Shown here in pieces: positions 22,523-29,658 of a DNA stretch of 34,065 nucleotides (the stretch's first letter is position 1; each line of letters starts with the position of its first letter). The stretch lies in assembly GCA_030693105.1 (NCBI GenBank), contig JAUYBK010000070.1:1-34065 (forward strand). The letters run 5' to 3'. The translations under genes and the position numbers were made by a program. A model generated the notes under the pieces. It was not told the origin of the DNA. It made no database searches and worked only from the letters and a program-made list of their open reading frames with translations. This stretch comes from Methanobacteriaceae archaeon (GTDB taxonomy: Archaea > Methanobacteriota > Methanobacteria > Methanobacteriales > Methanobacteriaceae).

Positions 22523-23482
22523 TCATTTGGCCTCAGAAACGGCTTTATCAGAATTTTCTTGCCCTAAAGGTTCCACTATGGATGTTTCAGACAGTAATTT
22601 GACCAAAATGTAGTTGTACATTAAAGAACGCTTTATATCAGCAATATCAGCTAAAATGTAATCCTGCACCACTACATTGGCTATTTCCTCATGGTACAGA
22701 TCATAATCCAGTTTTACCCTGACTCCGTCCAGTTGGCTTACCACTGGCGCCGGAGAATACACTTTTTTAATGGAAGGGACCTGATTTTCTATTTCCGTTT
22801 TAACCAGAATAGACGGAACAATAGGTGGGTCATCCCCCATTTCACTTCTCCGAGTGTTTATAATATCCTCGACTACTTCCGCCAGCTTCTTGAGGGCCCT
22901 GATATTTTCTCCCCTCTTCAAACGGCGAGGTATTCTGCCCAGCCCGCTTACATAAGCATCAGCACCGGGTAGATCGTTAACGTCAATTTCGGGAGCCCCC
23001 GTTACCACTACCGAGATTTCCAAGTCATCAAAAAGGTGAATTTTGTTTTTAATACACTCCTGGAAGCTTCCCAGGGCAAATACTGCCAGGTCATGCTCTT
23101 CAATGAGTTTTTTTTCGTCTTCAGATATGCGTGATATGCCCTTGCCTGCCCCCCTCTGGAGGCCTATCATATTGTCTTTGGCCCCGTAGCGGCGCAAGTA
23201 TTCGGAGATATCACATGCCGAGTGGGGTAGGTGCTGCCGCGCCAGAGTTGGTGAAACAATTGCTAATTCTGTTCCAGCCATAGGGGCCAGTTTAACTTTT
23301 CCCAGGAGTTCATGGGCTTTTTCCTGGACTTTTTCCACATCTTCCACCGGAACGGCCAGGGTTAAAACCAGGTCCATTTGACTGACAGTTTCCTGAAGTA
23401 CAAATCCGCCCAGATCTTCAATAAGTTCCTTCATCTCCTCGTGCTTGTGCACTCCTCCAGTATACGTCAGAGTTTCGTACAT
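22523..23482 (-). CDS. mmp7: Methanogenesis marker protein 7
   Basis: Mmp7 is restricted to methanogens and has been reported in the Mcr activation complex with McrC. The 319 residues begin MYETLTYTGGVHKHEEMKEL and include TELAIVSPTLARQHLPHSAC, RRYGAKDNMIGLQRGAGKGI, VVVTGAPEIDVNDLPGADAY and GLGRIPRRLKRGENIRAL, which I recognise as this family. There is no cofactor motif I can name. GGAGAAAAG lies about 8 nt before the ATG. The gene begins inside the 3' end of the upstream gene (16-nt overlap), so the two are translationally coupled. Confidence 0.88.
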   Translation of the reverse strand: MYETLTYTGGVHKHEEMKELIEDLGGFVLQETVSQMDLVLTLAVPVEDVEKVQEKAHELLGKVKLAPMAGTELAIVSPTLARQHLPHSACDISEYLRRYGAKDNMIGLQRGAGKGISRISEDEKKLIEEHDLAVFALGSFQECIKNKIHLFDDLEISVVVTGAPEIDVNDLPGADAYVSGLGRIPRRLKRGENIRALKKLAEVVEDIINTRRSEMGDDPPIVPSILVKTEIENQVPSIKKVYSPAPVVSQLDGVRVKLDYDLYHEEIANVVVQDYILADIADIKRSLMYNYILVKLLSETSIVEPLGQENSDKAVSEAK

Positions 23483-23991
23483 AATCTTTTCTCCAGGATA
23501 TTATACCTCAACTGAGCCCTTTCCAGGGGATTGGTGGGCACATTTTTATGAGAAGGGATTTCAACTGCCCGATCCCCCATATCTCGTATTTCCTCAGATA
23601 TTTCATCATGAATGTAATCCGGATAGACCATGAAGTCCGCCTCCGTTTCTACCATTGCAAACCCCATGTCCATTACTATGTCCTTAAGAAAATTAGAGTA
23701 AACCTTAACTTTTATTTTTTTCCTTTCCTCGATTTTTCCTGGAAAAACTTCCACCAACGAATCTAATATAACCGGGGAAGTACCCATTTTCTCGGCCACC
23801 CGGTCAATGCTGTTTTTTATCTGGGTGAAAGTATTAAGTTTAATCTTTAATGCCGGTTTTTCCGTATTGGTTTCCGATAATACCACTGCTAAATCCGCGT
23901 CCGTATAATCTGGAGTTTCGGAAACCATGAAATTGGATACACCCGCCATTTCAACTACTTCCCTGCACAGGGGAGTGGTGACTATTTTCAT
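23467..23991 (-). CDS. Conserved unknown protein coupled to Mmp7
   Basis: I do not recognise a named family. The 174-residue product is soluble, has no signal peptide and looks alpha/beta. It starts MKIVTTPLCREVVEMAGV, has ETPDYTDADLAVVLSET near residues 25-41, and a second half with KIKVKVYSNFLKDIVMDMGF followed by a strongly acidic DYIHDEISEEIRDMGDR stretch. Cysteines are few (residue 9 and one near the C-terminus), so an iron-sulfur cluster is unlikely. TTGATCT, matching the anti-Shine-Dalgarno tail, precedes the ATG. The 16-nt overlap with mmp7 suggests the two proteins act together in Mcr activation; this is an inference. Confidence 0.85.
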   Translation of the reverse strand: MKIVTTPLCREVVEMAGVSNFMVSETPDYTDADLAVVLSETNTEKPALKIKLNTFTQIKNSIDRVAEKMGTSPVILDSLVEVFPGKIEERKKIKVKVYSNFLKDIVMDMGFAMVETEADFMVYPDYIHDEISEEIRDMGDRAVEIPSHKNVPTNPLERAQLRYNILEKRLCTKL

Positions 23992-24136
23992 GTTAGATCA
24001 ACTGATGGAGCTTGCTATTATAAATATGTTAAAGAAGTATGTCAAATGGAGGGTTTAGTAAGATGCGATTAATGCGAAAATCCCCATTATTAGGTTTAAA
24101 AATACGAAATACTGGTGTTTAGAATGCTTTACAACA

Positions 24137-24194
24137 ATATTTATATAACATAATGAAAAGATCAGTGCCTATCAAGACCATTTAATTTGGTCTT
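24137..24194 (+). promoter_or_regulatory. TRAM gene promoter and 5' stem-loop
   Basis: A TATA box, ATTTATATAAC (about 24139-24149), predicts a start near 24170. Right at that start is a perfect 7-bp stem, AAGACCA (24174-24180) and TGGTCTT (24188-24194), with a 7-nt loop, ending 2 nt before the ribosome site. The rest of 23992-24136 shows no gene. Confidence 0.55.
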
Positions 24195-24209
24195 AAGGAT
24201 GTGAATGAA

Positions 24210-24419
24210 TTGTACGGTTCAGATGATAATAAACAGACCGCCCCCATTGCAGAGGGCGAAGAATATGAAGTTAAAATTGAAGACTTAGGTAAAGAAGGAG
24301 ACGGAATAACCCATGTAGATGGTTTTGTGGTATTTATACCAGACACCAAGGTCGGTGACGAAGTTAAAGTCAAAATCACTTCCGTGAGAAGAAGATTTGC
24401 CTTTGCTGAAAAAGTTTAA
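24210..24419 (+). CDS. TRAM domain protein
   Basis: A 69-residue protein made of one TRAM domain, a small beta-barrel that binds RNA: EEYEVKIEDLGKEGDGITHV followed by FVVFIPDTKVGDEVKVKI and ending RRRFAFAEKV. Single-domain TRAM proteins of methanogens act as RNA chaperones in at least one cold-adapted species. Start: the ribosome site GGATGTGA (24197-24204) places TTG 24210 (MYGSDDNKQ) 5 nt downstream. The GTG at 24201 is inside that site. It is followed by a T-rich run near 24439-24447 and then comB. Confidence 0.85.
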   Translation: MYGSDDNKQTAPIAEGEEYEVKIEDLGKEGDGITHVDGFVVFIPDTKVGDEVKVKITSVRRRFAFAEKV

Positions 24420-24468
24420 AAAATAACCTAATCACTTATTTTTTCTTAATTCTATTTTTGGTGTACCC

Positions 24469-25137
24469 ATGCGTGTTTCCCTTACCATGGAACAATCCTA
24501 TCACAACGATGTTTGCATAATGGTAGACGTTCTAAGGGCCAGTACTTCCATCACCGTAGCTCTGGAAACCTTTCAGAAAGTTATACCGGCAAAGACCATT
24601 GATGATGCCCGGAATCTTTCCCAAGAACATGGGGCAGTTCTGGCTGGTGAACGCCAAGGGAAAACTATTGATAACTTTGAAGTTGGCAATTCTCCCGTTG
24701 ATATTGGTAGATTGGAAGGAGATAGCTTAGTACTAACCACCAGTAACGGCACCAGAATACTGGAAAACATGGGAGGCCACATTTTGATTGGTTCTTTTCT
24801 AAACGCCCAGGAAGTGGCCCGGAAAGCGTTAAATCTTGCTAACAGGCATATAGAAGTGGTTATGGCCGGAGTGATGGGCAGGTTTGCTATAGAAGATTTT
24901 TTAGGAGGGGGGGAAATAATATCCTACCTCCCGGGTGAAAATATGGATGAAATGGCCCAGGCAGCAGTTTTAGCTTTGGAAAATAAAGAAAAAGTAAACT
25001 ATGCAGTTGAAAACTGTATTTCAGCGCGTAATCTTCAGCAGCTAGGTTTTGGTCCCGATGTAGATTTTTGTCTACAAAGAAACCGGTCTCAAATAGTCCC
25101 GATTTACCGAAATAAAATTATCACCAGAAGTGAATGA
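24469..25137 (+). CDS. comB: 2-phosphosulfolactate phosphatase ComB
   Basis: ComB hydrolyses 2-phospho-3-sulfolactate to sulfolactate, the second step of coenzyme M synthesis from phosphoenolpyruvate and sulfite. The 222-residue product has VDVLRASTSITVALE near residues 19-33 (metal and substrate site of the family), LAGERQGKTIDNFEVGNSP near 58-76, and LTTSNGTRIL near 88. GGTG precedes the ATG by 5 nt. Coenzyme M is the substrate carrier for the Mtr and Mcr enzymes encoded nearby. The next gene starts 3 nt after the stop. Confidence 0.93.
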   Translation: MRVSLTMEQSYHNDVCIMVDVLRASTSITVALETFQKVIPAKTIDDARNLSQEHGAVLAGERQGKTIDNFEVGNSPVDIGRLEGDSLVLTTSNGTRILENMGGHILIGSFLNAQEVARKALNLANRHIEVVMAGVMGRFAIEDFLGGGEIISYLPGENMDEMAQAAVLALENKEKVNYAVENCISARNLQQLGFGPDVDFCLQRNRSQIVPIYRNKIITRSE

Positions 25138-25140
25138 CAA

Positions 25141-26298
25141 ATGCCTCCAGAAAAACTCCAGATCATAGGAACCGCACATGTATCCCAGAAAAGTGTGGAA
25201 GAAGTTAAAAATACCATCATGGAGAATGAGCCAGATATAGTGGCAGTGGAACTTTGTCCAGCTCGTTATCACAACATGATGAACGAAAAGGAGGGGAATG
25301 AAGATAAAAAGACCCCTCAAATTCGTGAAATTCTTAAAGGAAATAATTTAATTCTTTTTCTGGTCAGCGGATTCTTATCATATATGCAGAAGAAAATTGG
25401 AGACGATATGGGGGTTAAGCCCGGTGCGGAGATGATGGCAGCCATGGAAGCTGCTCAGGAAGTTGGAGCCCGGTTAGCATTAATAGACCGGGACATTCAA
25501 ATAACACTCCAAAGGGCTTTAAACCAAATGAGCGCGTGGGAGAAGTTGAAATTCTTCTACGGAATTCTGGGATCGTTTTTTTCTAAAGACGACCAGATAG
25601 AAGACCTAGAAAGTATTAAAGAAGGAGACACTCTGGCGGAGGTAATGGAATACTTCCAGAAAATGTCCCCCCAAGCATACCATGTTTTGGTGGATGAAAG
25701 AGATGCCTACATGGCCCAGATGTTACTAAACCAGGAGGGAAGTGTAGTGGCAGTGGTGGGTGCTGGCCACCAGGGAGGAATTGAGCATTACATGGAAAAC
25801 CCCCAGGAAATAACACCCTTATACGAGTTAAATCAGATAAATAAATCCCGTGTGCCATGGGGAAAACTGATATTATTTCTAATACCATTAATATTTATTA
25901 TAATATTCGTACTGGCTTTTTTAAAGGGAATTGACATCCAAATGAACCTACTGGAGTTTGTACTTTTAACGGGGGGTCTTTCGTTTGTCGGTTCAATATT
26001 GGCTGGCTCCAAAATTCCTTCAGCAGTCGTGGCATTTCTGGTAGCGCCCATTACTTCCCTCCACCCTCTTTTAGCCGCAGGATGGTTTGCAGGGATAGTA
26101 GAGGCAAAGCTGAGCCACGTTTCCATGGATGATGCTAGTAGTATAGGTAAATGCAACAGTTTTAAAGAACTTTGGAAAAACAAGCTATTCCGTGTGCTCT
26201 TGGTGGTATTGGGGGCCAATATAGGGTGCACTATTGGCACTTTTCTATCTATCCCCCACGTTATATTTCCCCTTTTTAGCAAATTAATGGGTGGCTAA
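25141..26298 (+). CDS. TraB-family (pheromone shutdown-like) membrane protein
   Basis: 385 residues: an N-terminal TraB/Tiki-like domain with IIGTAHVSQKSVEEV near residues 8-22, VAVELCPARY near 35, and VVGAGHQGGIEHYM near 207-220, histidines that in relatives belong to a proposed metalloprotease-like site. The C-terminal third has four or so membrane segments (about 241-262, 266-288, 293-322 and 351-381). Archaeal members have no assigned function. The ATG follows comB by 3 nt with only a weak ribosome site, so translation probably depends on comB. A TTTTTT tract follows the stop. Confidence 0.85.
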   Translation: MPPEKLQIIGTAHVSQKSVEEVKNTIMENEPDIVAVELCPARYHNMMNEKEGNEDKKTPQIREILKGNNLILFLVSGFLSYMQKKIGDDMGVKPGAEMMAAMEAAQEVGARLALIDRDIQITLQRALNQMSAWEKLKFFYGILGSFFSKDDQIEDLESIKEGDTLAEVMEYFQKMSPQAYHVLVDERDAYMAQMLLNQEGSVVAVVGAGHQGGIEHYMENPQEITPLYELNQINKSRVPWGKLILFLIPLIFIIIFVLAFLKGIDIQMNLLEFVLLTGGLSFVGSILAGSKIPSAVVAFLVAPITSLHPLLAAGWFAGIVEAKLSHVSMDDASSIGKCNSFKELWKNKLFRVLLVVLGANIGCTIGTFLSIPHVIFPLFSKLMGG

Positions 26299-26404
26299 AT
26301 TTTTTATGCTCATCTATTTTAAGGGGGGAATTCTATTAACATCAACGATTTTAAAAGATCAGTAACTGGTATATCTTAAAAAGATTGAATTAAAGGTTGA
26401 TTAC

Positions 26405-26617
26405 ATGTACATCATCTTCCGGTGCGACTGTGGGCGTGTGAACTACTCAAAAAAAGGATTTAAGACCAGAAAGTGCGTTTGTGGTAAGAACCTGAAAGTT
26501 AAAGATAGAAGGATTATGGGGGAAGCCCAAAACCCTCGGGAAGCATCAGAAATGGTTCGAAAGCTTCAGGAAGAGATTTATGGCGGGGCTATTCTTACCA
26601 CCGCAGATAAATTTTGA
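26405..26617 (+). CDS. DUF1922 zinc-ribbon protein (MTH1184 family)
   Basis: A small 70-residue protein with a four-cysteine zinc knuckle: CDCG near residues 8-11 and CVCG near 24-27 (MYIIFRCDCGRVNYSKKG). It then has a charged helix (EASEMVRKLQEEIYG). It belongs to the family of MTH1184, whose structure is known but whose function is not. AGGTTGAT lies 4 nt before the ATG. It sits 29 nt before the GTPase gene and is probably in the same transcript, which makes a role in translation or RNA binding reasonable but unproven. Confidence 0.85.
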   Translation: MYIIFRCDCGRVNYSKKGFKTRKCVCGKNLKVKDRRIMGEAQNPREASEMVRKLQEEIYGGAILTTADKF

Positions 26618-26646
26618 TTAAATAAACTCCCAAAAGCCGGTTTGTC

Positions 26647-28245
26647 ATGAAAGACAGTATCTACCGCGTAACCTGCAAGGGTGAAAGAAAGAACATAGAA
26701 TTCAAGGAAACCCTTAAACGGAACCATCATCTTGAAACAGAACGTAAACAGCAGTTGGCTTCGCAAATGAAGTATCGGATGGAACGAGGAGACGGCGAAG
26801 CAATTTATTTTATTGGCGTTTACGATGATGGGCGTTTAAAAGGCCTTGAAAGATTAGAAATGGAAGAATCTCTTTTTGTACTGGACCAAATTGCCAAAGA
26901 AGCTGGTGCAACCATTTCAGATGTTGAAAAACATCCTTTAGAAGATAATAACAAAAAAAAAGTTGCCAAAGTTCTAATTGAAAAGCCCCGCAAGACTAAA
27001 CGGGAACATCTGCTTATTGGTGTCGCCGGACACGTGGATCATGGTAAAAGCACCCTCATAGGCACTTTAACTACCGGAAAACTGGATAACGGGTCAGGAA
27101 GTACCCGTATATTTCTGGACGTCCAGAAACATGAAATAGAAAGGGGTTTATCTGCGGATTTGTCCTTTGCAGTTAACGGTTACAAAGAGGGTAAACCAGT
27201 TAAAATTAAAAATCCACTGAATAAAAGGGACAAATCCAGAATGGTGGAAAACTGTGAAAAGTTAATTTCATTCGTGGACACCGTAGGCCATGAACCCTGG
27301 CTTAGGACCACTATTAGAGGAATCGTTGGGCAGAAGCTTAGTTACGGTCTCTTAGTTGTTGCTGCTGATCAGGGACCCACCCACATTACCAAAGAACACT
27401 TAGGGATTATACTGGCTATGGACCTTCCGGTGCTGGTGGTTATGACCAAGATAGATCTGGTAAGTGGACCAAGAGTTAAAGAAGTTCAGAGGGAGATTTT
27501 TGACCTTTTGAAGCTGGTGGGAAGAATTCCTTACCCCTTACAAAACTTGCATGATGCGGATTTCGTTGCCGAAAACATGAACCAACACTTGGTTCCCTTT
27601 ATCAAAGCTTCACCCGTTACGGGGGAAGGTCTAGAACTTCTTGACAGGCTTTTCTATAGTTTGAAAATACCCCTACATGATGATGAATCCCAAAAGCCGT
27701 TCATGATGTATATTGACAAAATATACTCAGTAACTGGTGTTGGAACTGTCTTAAGTGGTACGGTCCGACAGGGGAGTGTTAAAAAAGGAGATGAACTCTT
27801 AATTGGACCACTTAATTCGGGGAAGTTCGTTCCAGTTAGTGTGCGGACCATAGAAATGCATCATTACCGTAAAGACGTTGCTGAGGTGGGAGAAATAGTT
27901 GGTATTTCCATAACGGGCGTTGATATGGATGATATTAGGAGAGGAATGATTATATGCCATCCAGATTACGATCCACAAGCTATTAGGGAGTTCGAAGCTG
28001 AAGTGGCTATTTTAGTACACCCCACTACCATAAGCGAAGGTTACGAATGCATTACTCACATCGAGACTCTGGCTGAGACCACCTGGTTCCAGCCCCTGGA
28101 TAAAAACTATTTATCAGCCGGGGATACCGGTAAAATACTGATGAAATTTAAATACCGTCCTTGCGCTATTAGAGAGGGTCAAAAACTAATATTTAGAGAG
28201 GGTAGGAGTAAAGGAGTGGGTACTGTAACCAGAGTAATTATTTAA
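26647..28245 (+). CDS. Translation-factor-like GTPase related to GTPBP1/EF-1alpha
   Basis: 532 residues. The GTPase domain has G1 AGHVDHGKST (residues 127-136), G3 VDTVGHEPW and G4 MTKIDL, then two beta-barrel domains as in elongation factors (VLSGTVRQGSVKKGDELLIG). It resembles eukaryotic GTPBP1/GTPBP2, which act in ribosome rescue and mRNA decay; the archaeal role is unknown. The first 115 residues (EFKETLKRN, then EAIYFIGVYDDGRLKGL) resemble an AlbA_2/Schlafen-type fold. The start has only a weak GGT ribosome match. Its 3' end overlaps the convergent thiolase gene by 8 bp. Confidence 0.88.
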   Translation: MKDSIYRVTCKGERKNIEFKETLKRNHHLETERKQQLASQMKYRMERGDGEAIYFIGVYDDGRLKGLERLEMEESLFVLDQIAKEAGATISDVEKHPLEDNNKKKVAKVLIEKPRKTKREHLLIGVAGHVDHGKSTLIGTLTTGKLDNGSGSTRIFLDVQKHEIERGLSADLSFAVNGYKEGKPVKIKNPLNKRDKSRMVENCEKLISFVDTVGHEPWLRTTIRGIVGQKLSYGLLVVAADQGPTHITKEHLGIILAMDLPVLVVMTKIDLVSGPRVKEVQREIFDLLKLVGRIPYPLQNLHDADFVAENMNQHLVPFIKASPVTGEGLELLDRLFYSLKIPLHDDESQKPFMMYIDKIYSVTGVGTVLSGTVRQGSVKKGDELLIGPLNSGKFVPVSVRTIEMHHYRKDVAEVGEIVGISITGVDMDDIRRGMIICHPDYDPQAIREFEAEVAILVHPTTISEGYECITHIETLAETTWFQPLDKNYLSAGDTGKILMKFKYRPCAIREGQKLIFREGRSKGVGTVTRVII

Positions 28246-29098
28246 GCTCTTTTTCTATTTTTTCTTTCATTTCACATGCTTTACAAAGTGAGATTGATGA
28301 AGGCTCACCACAACGCTCACATTCGTAAAGTTTAATGGTTTTTTCTGATCTGTCAAATCGGAAGGTTTTCTGGAAAGAATTTAATATGTTCCTTTTAGTT
28401 CCCGGGCGCTTCTCCTCCAGCCCGTTAAGGTAATTTTTCAAATTTGAACGAAAAGATGTGTAAGCATAGGGGCACTCCGCCATGTGAACTTCTATATCAT
28501 TTAAAACTGCCCAGATACCCACTTCTTTTTCTAGAATCATCCACAGGGGCTTGATACGGGGCACCATTTTGGGGTGGATTCTATCCAGTTTTGGTCCGAA
28601 CTTATTGAATCTCCGGGTGTCCGCCCGGGCAAAACTCATTAAAAAAGATTGGACTTCATCGTCCAGATTATGACCCGTGGCCAGTTTATCTGCGGATAAT
28701 TTATGAGCAGCCCGGTTTAAAAGATAGCGACGGAAAACTCCACAGGGAACACATGCTGTTTGATAGAATTTAGCGGCCTGATCCAGAGTTAAGGACATTT
28801 CATCTTTTAAAGAGACTTCTACTAGTTCTATTCCTAATTTAAGAGAGTGTTCCCGGGCTAGTCTTAGCCCATCTTCTCGGTAGCCCCCGATTCCTTCGTC
28901 AACGGAGATGGCCAAAAGTTCAAAATCTAGTTTGTTTTTAAGTTCTTGAAGAGCGTATAATGTTAAAACACTATCTTTTCCACCGGAAAGGGCCACAGCT
29001 ATCCTATCCTCTTTATCTATAAGGTGGTAGTCTTTAATTACACTTTCAATCCTTTTTTTGATGTCCTGATTGAAATCGCCCCGGTCCAGGGATCTCAT
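28238..29098 (-). CDS. tRNA 2-thiolation protein of the TtuA/Ncs6 family (TIGR00269 type)
   Basis: A PP-loop ATPase of 286 residues predicted to adenylate and thiolate a uridine of tRNA. SGGKDS is at 38-43. Cysteines C116 and C119 (CVPCG) and C209 (ECPYA) match the three that hold a [4Fe-4S] cluster in TtuA. ATGHNLDDEVQSFLMSFARAD is at 140-160. A C-terminal zinc finger has C260, C263, C272 and C275. The N-terminal zinc finger usual in the family is absent, and no cysteine codons occur just upstream in frame. The ATG has no ribosome site but lies about 26 nt from a TATA-like box, so the mRNA is probably leaderless. U34 versus U54 cannot be decided. Confidence 0.85.
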   Translation of the reverse strand: MRSLDRGDFNQDIKKRIESVIKDYHLIDKEDRIAVALSGGKDSVLTLYALQELKNKLDFELLAISVDEGIGGYREDGLRLAREHSLKLGIELVEVSLKDEMSLTLDQAAKFYQTACVPCGVFRRYLLNRAAHKLSADKLATGHNLDDEVQSFLMSFARADTRRFNKFGPKLDRIHPKMVPRIKPLWMILEKEVGIWAVLNDIEVHMAECPYAYTSFRSNLKNYLNGLEEKRPGTKRNILNSFQKTFRFDRSEKTIKLYECERCGEPSSISLCKACEMKEKIEKELK

Positions 29099-29134
29099 AA
29101 AATGATATATAGGCCCGTGGACATAAATAAAAGT
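29099..29134. promoter_or_regulatory. Overlapping divergent promoters, both apparently leaderless
   Basis: Only 36 bp separate two divergent ATGs. GATATATAG (29104-29112) is a plus-strand TATA box about 28 nt before the ATG at 29135. The minus strand has CTTTTATTTAT (about 29121-29131), about 26 nt before the ATG at 29098. Neither gene has a ribosome site. The promoters face each other and the two boxes lie within one spacer. Confidence 0.5.
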
Positions 29135-29434
29135 ATGATATGCGCAGAACTGAGCATAATTCCCATAGGAACCGCTGGTACCAGTTTAAGCCACTACGTT
29201 GCTGCGGCAGTTGCTGCACTGGAAGAAACTGGTATAAAATATGAGTTAAGTGGAATGGGTACTCTTCTAGAAAGTGAAGACCCTGAAGAGCTGTTCTCAG
29301 CCATAAAAGCCGCCCACGAAGCAGTTTTTAAAGTAGGTGCCCTCCGGGCGGCTACTAGTGTTAAAATTGATGACCGTCGGGACAAGGATAAAGGGTTGTC
29401 GGAGAAGGTTAAGTCAGTTGAAGAGAAGCTTTGA
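29135..29434 (+). CDS. MTH1187 family thiamine-binding protein
   Basis: A 99-residue ferredoxin-like alpha/beta protein: MICAELSIIPIGTAGTSLSH, then GIKYELSGMGTLLES near residues 33-47 and VKIDDRRDKDKGL near 77-89, matching the MTH1187/YKOF-like family, some members of which bind thiamine. The ATG at 29135 aligns with the N-terminus of MTH1187 as I remember it. The frame stays open upstream to 29024, but that would run into the coding region of the divergent thiolase and is rejected. No ribosome site is seen. Confidence 0.88.
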   Translation: MICAELSIIPIGTAGTSLSHYVAAAVAALEETGIKYELSGMGTLLESEDPEELFSAIKAAHEAVFKVGALRAATSVKIDDRRDKDKGLSEKVKSVEEKL

Positions 29435-29508
29435 ATGGGTTTTTAGAGTTGATCTTAAATTTGATTATCTAACTACATCACTAAATAATTTTTTAGACAA
29501 TTTCTGGT

Positions 29509-29537
29509 CATTTTTCGGCCTTCAATGCCGATAAATG
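29509..29537. repeat. Stem-loop in convergent intergenic spacer
   Basis: An 11-bp inverted repeat with one mismatch (29509-29519 with 29527-29537) and a 7-nt loop. It lies in the spacer 29435-29658 between two convergent genes and may help end transcription, though no strong T run follows. The spacer also has a 10-bp direct repeat TTAGGGAACT (29587 and 29603) and ATTGCTATAA twice (29558 and 29633). I see no gene there. Confidence 0.4.
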
Positions 29538-29658
29538 CAATATACACTTTCCAGAATATTGCTATAACCAATGATATTTTATAATCTTAGGGAACTATAT
29601 TTTTAGGGAACTCGATTTGTGATTTCCATATCATTGCTATAAGGAAAAACATCAAATC

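Noticed and set aside
29024..29134. N-terminal extension of the thiamine-binding protein
   Set aside because: It would be antisense to the thiolase start and lacks family similarity; ATG 29135 matches the family N-terminus.
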